64,000 nucleotides of DNA from Bactrocera neohumeralis. Its lineage: Eukaryota; Arthropoda; Insecta; Diptera; Tephritidae. The stretch spans positions 17,116,236-17,180,235 of the forward strand of contig NW_026089623.1 in assembly GCF_024586455.1 (NCBI RefSeq), given 5' to 3'. The notes beneath the pieces are model-generated. The model searched no databases, had not been told where the DNA came from, and saw nothing but the letters and a program-made list of their open reading frames with translations. Each line of letters opens with the position of its first letter. The first letter of the stretch is position 1. A program made the position numbers and the translations under genes. This document shows positions 57,078 to 64,000 of the stretch, one piece after another.

Positions 57078-57115
57078 TATAAAAGTACGATAGAAACTTT
57101 TAAGTCTTCATACTG
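57078..57115 (+). promoter_or_regulatory. Core promoter: TATA box and initiator
   Basis: TATAAAAG at 57078-57085 lies 32 nt before TTCATAC, where A at 57110 fits an initiator +1. The start codon of the transporter exon follows 66 nt later. Spacing is right for an RNA polymerase II TATA/Inr promoter. It is inferred from consensus only. Confidence 0.5.
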
Positions 57116-57175
57116 CTGTACTAACAAACAATTAGAAGAAGTTTAAATATATATAAAATAATAAGTAAGGCGAAT

Positions 57176-57535
57176 ATGGATTATGAAAACGAAATTGTAG
57201 CCGACATTTATGAAGGAAAAAATTTAAGAAATGATAATGAAAATCTGGATGTATGTGTATACATACTTAAATTTAAACATATGAATAAACAATAATTAAA
57301 CTCGTTTTAGGAATCTCTTGATTTAGACGACTTATTACCATCAATAGGAGAGTTTGGAATATATCAAAAAATGTTGGTTTTTGGAATATGCCTACCAGCG
57401 TGTATACCTTGTGGATTTTGTGCCTTTAATCAAATTTTTATGGCAAATGTTCCTAATGACTATTGGTGCAAAGTGCCAGAGCTATTGGACATACCCATAG
57501 AAAAACGGAAACTTTTAGCAATTCCAAAGAACATG
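57176..57535 (+). CDS. SLC22-type organic cation transporter, first two coding exons
   Basis: Exon 1 (57176-57250, 25 codons, MDYENEIVADIYEGKNL...) ends at GTATGT. A 60-nt intron ends TTTTAG at 57310, and exon 2 runs 57311-57535 (75 codons) to a GTGAGA donor. Both exons are phase 0. Exon 2 reads LDLDDLLPSIGEFGIYQKML, then a hydrophobic first membrane helix (VFGICLPACIPCGFCAFNQI), then NDYWCKVPELLDI. The GEFG.YQ, transmembrane-1 and YWC.VPEL order is the usual N-terminus of insect SLC22 members. Later exons are outside or beyond the repeats. No stops or frameshifts are seen. Confidence 0.72.
57251..57310 (+). other. 60-nt intron 1 of the transporter gene
   Basis: GTATGT at the 5' end and CGTTTTAG at the 3' end; removing it keeps the frame (NENLD|ESLDL). 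Confidence 0.65.
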
Positions 57536-57701
57536 GTGAGAAAAAATGAAATTAAGAATAATAAGTCATGTAATAGAGTCAATTTGGTAATTCTTGTTTT
57601 GAAAGAAGGGAACGTGGGTATAAAACTTTTCGAGATTAGAGAAATTTTTTCGTCAGTTTTTGAGATATATAAATGAAATTTAATACGTAGGTGCATTTTA
57701 A

Positions 57702-58126
57702 AATTCTATTGATAATTTGTTGGAATTGGCCAGATCGGAACTATATCACATATCTCCCGTTCAACCAATTATTCAGTTATTTTATTTTCCGGCTGCTTGC
57801 CTTTAATAAAAAAGTGAAGTGAATATTGCAGTACTGTTCTCTTAAACACACTTAACAGTGACAGTGAAAATAAAGGAAATTGGACAACTATATCAGATAT
57901 CGCACAAGCAACCGGTTATTTAGACTCTACGATATAATTCTTTTAATTAAAGAGCTAAGAGCTCAAAATTTTGCTGAATAATCCTCTAATATACTATATA
58001 CTTAATAATGACAGAAAAAATAAGGCAAGCAAACCGGAAAATAAAATAACTGAATAATCAGTTGCATGGGAGACACTGATATAGTTGTCGGATTTGGTCG
58101 ATTCCGACAAATAATAAAATAGAATT
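57702..58126. mobile_element. Fold-back MITE
   Basis: About 425 bp. The left arm AATTCTATTGATAATTTGTT...AACTATATCA...TTATTTTATTTTCCGG... pairs with the right arm CCGGAAAATAAAATAAC...GATATAGTTGTCGG...AATAAAATAGAATT. Arms are about 110 bp with mismatches. Non-coding. Confidence 0.65.
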
Positions 58127-58773
58127 AGGCTGTTCACGGTAAGGTGGTTATCGGGTCATGTGATTATTAAATTAAAAATAACCTCTGTGCTCCGTGAACA
58201 TCCTATGTATGGTTATTTGCTTATTTTTGCACAAACAACTGTTCATTGCTTACAATTCTAGTTCAATGAAATTCCTACTTATAAAATGCCTAAACAAAGT
58301 TTAAAAAGAAAAATAATCGAATTTAAAATAAGTTCTGCTATTCCGGAAATGGACTTTATTGAAGGTATGTGCTTATTATGTAATCCGAATTTTAAGGGTT
58401 CAAAAAATTCTTTGTATAAATAACAATTTTTGATAATTATTGATGATTTTTGATGCTTTGTGATGTTTTTCGATGCTTTTTATTTCGGTTTTAATTTGCT
58501 GATTGTAAACAAAAAACAGCTGTTAATAGCAGATTTTCCAATAAGAAAATCTAAATGGAAATGTCATTCGCTTAGTTTTATTTATTTTTTGTGCTGCCAT
58601 TTAGTAAAATTCCAACGACTTTCTAACACTGGAAATAAGCAAACAACCACATAATCTGTAAACAAGGGTCTAGGTTGGTCAAAGTTGGTTATTTTGTCAT
58701 ACCGTATTTTGTTGTTGTTTACTTAATCACATAACCACATAACCCGATAACCACCTTATCGTGAACAGCCTAA
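58125..58773. mobile_element. MITE-like element with TTAGGCTGTTCACG ends
   Basis: Perfect 14-bp inverted ends (58125-58138 and 58760-58773), extended imperfectly by GTAAGGTGGTTATCGGGT. Inside, 58285 starts MPKQSLKRKIIEFKISSAIP, then EMDFIE up to a GTATGT donor, perhaps the first exon of a lost transposase. The superfamily is not determined. Confidence 0.6.
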
Positions 58774-58859
58774 ATGTCGAAATGCACCTACCAGTTACAT
58801 TTCATTCAGATATCTCAAAAACTGACGAAGAAATTATTACCGAAGAGTTAACCTTCACT

Positions 58860-59112
58860 TAAAAAATCGAAGGCTTAAAACTGGCTTTAGAACCATATTC
58901 TCTTAACTTGACTTTTGCAGCTTAGTTCGTTACGAAGTTATGGAAATCTGAGTGCACCTAAGAAAAGTTTCAAAGACAATGCAAAGGTTCTATTCTAACC
59001 ATCTAAATGTGCTAGATGTTACCAACGCCATTAGCTGAGCAAAATATTGTAGGCTATTTATTGCTTTGGGCAGTAATGCCAGAGTTGAAACGTTACACAC
59101 TGGACATTTACA
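58860..59112. other. Intronic sequence without recognised features
   Basis: AT-rich and no motifs seen; it separates the fold-back cluster from the Harbinger transposase. A possible Harbinger end lies at about 59112 (CCCCTATTCTGTGCACTTGA), but its partner is not in view. Confidence 0.4.
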
Positions 59113-59715
59113 CCCCTATTCTGTGCACTTGACAAATTCAACATATTTCTAATTTGTCAAAGTTTTACATTTATCAAGCATTTGGTATTCTGTGTCTGAA
59201 ATAAAAAGCTCTTTTCTTTATAAGTTGTTAAGCTGTCAAATGCTCTTGACAGCAGTGCTCGTTATGAATTAAATATTGATTGTGCATCTTGTTGTGAAAA
59301 TGGAAGATATTTTACTTTTGTTATTATTGTTAAACGAAGATGAAAATTGTTAGAATAGGAATCGCGCGCGGCATTTAAAAAGTTTACGCGACGATAGCAA
59401 TCCATTTTCTTTGAGCGAGAATACCTTTGTGCAAAATTTTAGATTAACTCGTGAAATTTGCCGCCGCCTAATTGATGAACTGGCACATGATAATCAGAAA
59501 ACGTTACTACCTTTAACTGTAAGGGTTCTAGCAGCTTTGAACTTCTTTGGACACGGCTCATATCAGAAATGTGTAGGTAACAACGTCAACTTGCCCATGA
59601 GTCAGTCATCCCTTTCGAGAAGTCTGCGAGCTGTAGCAAAACTTATTGTGAAGGTGAAGGGAGGAGAAATAAAGTTTCCCAGTTCAATAGAGGAAGAAAC
59701 TTTTATAAAAACGGG

Positions 59716-59772
59716 GCAAGTATTATTGTAATACAAATAATAATATGCTAATTTATTTGAAATATATTTCAG
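59716..59772 (+). other. GC-AG intron in the Harbinger transposase
   Basis: Exon 1 reads ...FIKTG; the only join that keeps the conserved frame (TG|FFRKFGIKSTIGAIDC) uses GCAAGT at 59716 and TTTCAG at 59772. A GT donor 4 nt downstream would run into a stop. Confidence 0.5.
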
Positions 59773-59920
59773 ATTTTTTAGAAAATTTGGAATAAAAAGC
59801 ACCATAGGAGCAATTGACTGCACATATATTGCTATCATTGCTCCACCATCAAATAATGTCGAACGTCCTCTTAATTTATATTTAAATAGAAAAGCATTCT
59901 ACAGTATCAATGTTGAAGCA

Positions 59921-59986
59921 GTAAGTTTTGTTTTTGTATGCACATACATATATGCCAATGCAATTTTTGAATGTGTCTTTTTTTAG
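59921..59986 (+). other. 66-nt GT-AG intron in the Harbinger transposase
   Basis: GTAAGT donor after INVEA and a TTTTTTTAG acceptor before VCDHRLRF; phase 0, keeping the DDE frame. Confidence 0.65.
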
Positions 59987-61233
59987 GTTTGCGATCACCG
60001 ATTACGTTTTACATTTATAAATGCTAAATTTCCGGGTGCAACATATGACTCTGGAATTTGGGCAACTTCTGACCTACGAGAAGATCTCATTCGTCAGCAT
60101 ACTAATACGTCTGAGCAACAACGGAGAGAATCTTGGCTTCTTGGCGATCAAGGTTATCCTCTAGAACCGTGGCTTTTAACACCAGTGGGAACACCTAATA
60201 CCCATAAAGAGCAAAAATACAACAAATTACATGGTTCTGCAAGAAACTGCATAGAGAGAGCATTTGGTGTTTTAAAATCTCGCTTCAGATGTTTGTTGAA
60301 GCACCGAGTTCTACATTATTCAGGCATTACGTTCAACGAAATAGATGACGGGGTTGCAGAAGACTTTGATTCTCCAATTAATGATTATAACTCTTCACAG
60401 TACGTGCGCGAAGGTGAAAGAACAAGATCAAGATATATATCAATTCTTTAGTTATATATATACAGAAGCCAATCCATATTCTTATGTACATATAAAATTT
60501 TCTCACAATTCGACTTTCGAAATACACTACTTACTTCCATTGTTTGATTATTTATTTATCCTTTTTGTTAAAAGAAAACAAATTGAAATTTCCATTCCAT
60601 TTTTTTTTTATCTATATATATAAAAAGAAGTTACATTTCCTTGGTAATCTTATAACTCAAGAACCGCCGAATCGATTGACACAAAAATTTTAGAGTTCGT
60701 TCCTATCTATAAGGAGGTGGTTTGTGTGAAGTTTGTTTGGAATCGGTGCAGCCGTTCCTGAGTTTGACATTTTTTGTGAGTAAATACACTGTACCAAAAT
60801 CAATTATTTTCAATACGATTTATCAATTTTACATCGTGCTCTCATTGCGTACAGAGTATTAATTTGCTGTCATTGGAATTCAGTTGACAGTTTTCTTATG
60901 TGCTTTGAGTTCTTTTATATCTTGCTCTCATTTTGAACAAACATACTTTTGGTGAGTGTTAACCATGTGTTTCTTTTTTAATTGTATTTTAATTGCTTCA
61001 TTTTTATATATATAGTTCAATTGCCAAGCGTTACTTAATTTTCACAATTTTAATTTGATATCGGTGAGTGTTTTCTTTATTTGCACAATTGAGGTTATGT
61101 CCAGTGTGAGTGTATGTGAATTCATATTTCCACGCACACACATTGAAGTTTGAATTAAATGTATAATTTTTTCTAGAAATAATTTTCAATGTATTGCTTT
61201 TACATTCAATTAGTCATACACTGTACTGAAAGA

Positions 61234-62372
61234 ATGCCACGTTCAAGACGACCAAACATTGGCAGACGTTCACGTCAATCAAATGCTACAGCGTTAAATC
61301 GATGATCACAAAGTGAAGAAGATCGTGTTCGACGAAATGAAATGGAAACACAACGACACAGACGGAGAACTCACTTGGATAAGAGTGAAGCACCAAGAAA
61401 CCGTCGTGGGCGTACGTCCGTTTATGATATACGTCAAATGGAACACGCGGCTTTCAATTACGATGCCACCATTGATTACAGCATGTATGCCTACATTGGC
61501 CAGATGAATATAGAATGTACATATACATTGCAAAGCATTTAAATTCATAAACGAAACGCCTGGCATGTGTTGTGCTGGTGGGAAAGTCAAATTACCGGTG
61601 CTAGAACTTCCGCCAGAACCTTTGCATTCATTGGTTTTTGGTAATTCGCCAACGTCAAAGCATTTCCTCTTAAATATTCAAAAATACAATTCATGCTTTC
61701 AAATGACATCTTTTGGAGCTACAAATATCATAAAAGATGGATTTATGCCGACGTTTAAGGTGATTTCTTCGTGTGGAATTAGCAATATCATTTTTAATTT
61801 ATGTGCCGTCCCTGTGTTCGATGTTTTTAGAAATAAAGATCCGTTATCATCTATATATATTTCTCGACCGTTACCGATTCAAGGTCAATTATACCATAAG
61901 GCTGGGTCTTTGCTACCATTCCCAGATGATGATCATAAATTTTTGCAAATATATTTCATTGATGGTGAGAATCGTGAATTAAATAAGCGCTGTGCAATTT
62001 CGACGAATACGAGAAGATCAATCGTGAATGAATTGCAAACATTTTTTCATCAACACAATGATTTGGTGAAATTGTTTAAAGTGGCACTCGAACGGATGCC
62101 CTCCGATGGCCACAAAATCATAATAAAAGCCGATAAAACACCAATTGGGGAGCACACCAGACGATTCAATGCTCCAACGATTGATGAAGTAGCCATTGTT
62201 GTGGTTGGCGAACAGTTTCAGTCACGAGACATTGTTTTGTATCGTAGAAATGAGAATTTACAACGTATTTCAGAACTCCATCGCTGTTATGATGCATTGC
62301 AATACCCCATTTTGTTTTGGAGAGGGGACGATGGCTATCACATCAACATACCAATGATAAATCCAACAACTG
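61234..62372 (+). pseudogene. Helitron B Rep/helicase, first exon
   Basis: Same as copy A, including the early TGA after TALNR and the stop after LQSI. Unlike A, the next part keeps the original frame: MCCAGGKVKLPVLELPPEPL, then HSLVFGNSPTSKHFLL (from 61565), a zinc-finger-like CC start usual in Helitron proteins. It ends at the GT donor 62373. Confidence 0.82.
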
Positions 62373-62920
62373 GTACATTTACATTTTATTTTGTTTAACA
62401 CGTTCGCGTTCATTTGAATTTAGCGGGTGGCTGCCAGATAATCACTTAATTTTTCCATACAAAATTGAAGAGCGGGAATTCCCGCTTTTTTTCTACAGGT
62501 TAATTTTTTTAAATAGTCTGAACAAATTAGGGAATTCCCGCCATTACCACATGAATTTCCTATGCACTTTTGTCGGGATTTCCCGCATTTCGTTTTATTG
62601 AAACTTCCCCTCAACAAACCTCAAATGACTGGCACGTTAACCTTGAATGGGGATTCCCCAAATTAAATTTGTTTGAATTGCGGTTGGCCTGTTAGGGATG
62701 GTAGTTCACGACTTTACCAACACTAAAAATGTGAAGTGATAAGAAGTGAACCATTTTTGACGGTAGAAAAGCCTATCAATAGCTATTCAAATAGCGCGGG
62801 AATTCCCGCAATTGTTTTATTGAAGGAAATATGAATGACGGGAATTCCCGCAATTTACGCGAATGTGCTAAATATGATTTATAAATCATTTTCATTCGCT
62901 AATTAATTTTTGCAATACAG
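62373..62920 (+). other. Intron with MITE in Helitron B
   Basis: Counterpart of 49768-50315, including the MITE (62399-62867). Palindromes lie at 62474-62483, 62530-62539, 62575-62584, 62649-62659, 62798-62807 and 62840-62849. All six are conserved between the copies. Confidence 0.65.
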
Positions 62921-64000
62921 GTCAAGAATCAACAGAAAAAGTCAGTGCGATGAATTTTTATTCGTACCGATTGATGATTCGCCCTCAGAAACAAATTTTA
63001 TTTTGCGATGCAATCAACTTTCGCATCAATATATCATCGATATGTACGCCAAAATTGAAAGTGAGCGATTAAATTTCATCCGTTACAATCAAGCCCGATT
63101 AAGATCAGAGGAATACATATATTTGCGTGACGCAATAATCAATGATGTAAATGTGAATGATATCGGCCGTTTAACAATTTTACCATAATCATATGTTGGT
63201 GGCCCACGTCATATGCATGAACATGTACGAAATTATGGACGACCGGATCTATTCATAACATTTACGTGCAACCCGAAGTGGATCGATGTGTCTGATTGTT
63301 TACTTGATGGTCAGGTGCCAAAAGATCGGCATGACATAACTGCCCGTGTATTCCAACAAAAATTGAAAAAATTAATGGATCTGATTGTCAAACTCCTTGT
63401 ATTTGGAGAAGTGCGGTGCTTTATGTATACCATAGAGTGGCAAAAAAGAGGCTTACCTCAGGCACATATTTTGATTTGGTGCGTAAACAAAATAACCCAT
63501 GATATGATTGATACCGTCATATCTGCCGAAATTCCAGATCAAACCATCGCCAGGATTATTCGAAGTTGTCACGAAAAATATGATTCACGGTCTCTGTGGT
63601 GATATTAATCGAAATCTACTTTGTATGATTGATGGTAAATGTTCGAAACGTTTTCCAAAGCAATTGATTGCTGAAACAATTACAGGAGATGATGGATATC
63701 AGTATCACAGTATCGTCGACGATCAACTGAAGACAACGGTAAATCAACTGTAATTAAAATTAAAAATCAAGATGTTGAAATCGATAACCGGTGGATAGTT
63801 CCGTACTCATCGATGCTGTCAAAAATGTTAAACGCTCACAACAATGTAGAATATTGCAATTCTGTAAAATCAATCAAATATATTTGCAAGTATGTGAATA
63901 AGGGCAGCAATATGGCTGTTTTTGGAGTGGCTCCTGAGAATAATCATGACGAAATTTTGCAGTACCAAATGGGGCGTTATATTAGTACGAATGAAGCTGT
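62921..64000 (+). pseudogene. Helitron B Rep domain, partial
   Basis: Same frameshift after the intron, the same stop after RLTILP, then FITFTCNPKW with Ile for Val next to it, KLLVFGE for KLRVFGE, and the same QAHILIW loss of the HUH His. The Tyr region IKYICKYVNKG lies near 63870-63910. It runs off the window at the RYISTNEAV block. Confidence 0.85.

Larger units (their letters stand above)
57625..58855. repeat. Outer inverted arms around two MITEs
   Basis: TTCGTCAGTTTTTGAGATAT...GTAGGTGCATTTT (about 57648-57700) is mirrored by AAATGCACCTAC...GATATCTCAAAAACTGACGA (about 58780-58835). The two arms belong to one older fold-back element opened by the insertions between them. All of this lies in the transporter's presumed second intron. 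Confidence 0.6.
59300..60451 (+). pseudogene. Harbinger (HARBI1-like) transposase, three exons, one stop
   Basis: ATG at 59300 (MEDILLLLLLLNEDEN), TAG as codon 18 (59351-59353), then open. Exon 1 ends at 59715, exon 2 is 59773-59920, exon 3 is 59987-60451. The catalytic blocks are D in IGAIDCTYIAI, D in GATYDSGIW and E in NCIERAFGVLKSRFRCL. GDQGYPLEPWLLTPV is also typical. The ALHN block after HYSGITF seems deleted. It recognises and cuts Harbinger ends with a Myb-like partner that is not seen here. Apart from the stop it could be active or host-derived. Confidence 0.85.
60611..64000 (+). mobile_element. Helitron, family 2, copy B, cut by window end
   Basis: Begins TCTATATATATAAAAAG at 60611 after A (60610) and follows copy A almost base for base, offset 12,605-12,607. 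Differences are a few substitutions and short indels. The 3' half lies beyond 64000. 60452-60610 before it is AT-rich and probably Harbinger 3' sequence. Confidence 0.92.

Overview
This window is eukaryotic. Host-type introns are short (57-75 nt, GT-AG plus one GC-AG), the DNA is AT-rich, and nearly all coding-like sequence belongs to insect transposable elements. The mix (BEL/Pao, Ty3/gypsy, Jockey, R1/LOA- and RTE-like LINEs, Tc1, mariner, pogo, piggyBac, Harbinger, Transib-like DDE, Helitrons), together with interspersed repeats carrying TTCGG...CCGAA ends, suggests a brachyceran fly, probably a tephritid fruit fly; the family assignment is inference. It reads as a transposon graveyard with one probable host gene near 57.2 kb: the first two coding exons of an SLC22-type organic cation transporter, behind a TATA/Inr promoter. 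There are no bacterial features such as operons, ribosome binding sites or CRISPR arrays.

Layout. 0.1-1.9 kb: Ty3/gypsy pol remnant (+). 2.2-2.5 kb: Helentron-type endonuclease scrap (-). 2.8-6.8 kb: BEL/Pao element (-), gag to truncated integrase. 6.8-13.5 kb: a mosaic with a 2.1 kb inverted duplication (7251-9352 against 11414-13521) around gypsy LTR/integrase pieces, a 100-N gap and a Tc1 element (10274-11865). The right arm continues into a Helitron with both ends (12240-14781). 16.0-20.1 kb: R1-like LINE (-). 20.2-21.8 kb: decayed LOA/I-like LINE (+). 23.1-24.0 kb: piggyBac relic (-). 24.5-28.6 kb: Harbinger element with CAG target duplication, split by a Jockey LINE. 29.3-31.2 kb: pogo element whose target repeat can be read elsewhere in the window. 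31.2-41.9 kb: a 5.34 kb head-to-tail duplication of [155-bp higher-order repeat array + Transib/RAG1-like transposase + RTE 3' half]. 41.9-43.7 kb: rest of the RTE LINE. 44-47 kb: RTE and BEL scraps, an interspersed repeat and a mariner relic.

48.0-53.1 kb: a complete-ended 5.08 kb Helitron (A). A near-identical copy (B) starts at 60.6 kb in the same orientation and runs off the window. Both carry the same lesions, the same intron, and in that intron the same 469-bp MITE with six GGGAATTCCC-type palindromes. 53.5-55.3 kb: an unnamed transposon-like pseudogene and a second mariner relic. 57.1-60.5 kb: the host gene start, then its presumed intron with nested fold-back MITEs and a nearly intact three-exon Harbinger transposase.

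The elements do not form a pathway. What connects them is nesting order: MITE in intron in Helitron, Jockey in Harbinger, pogo in interspersed repeat. Several relics retain terminal structures precise enough to date relative insertions. The most unusual signal is the palindrome-bearing MITE shared by the two Helitrons.
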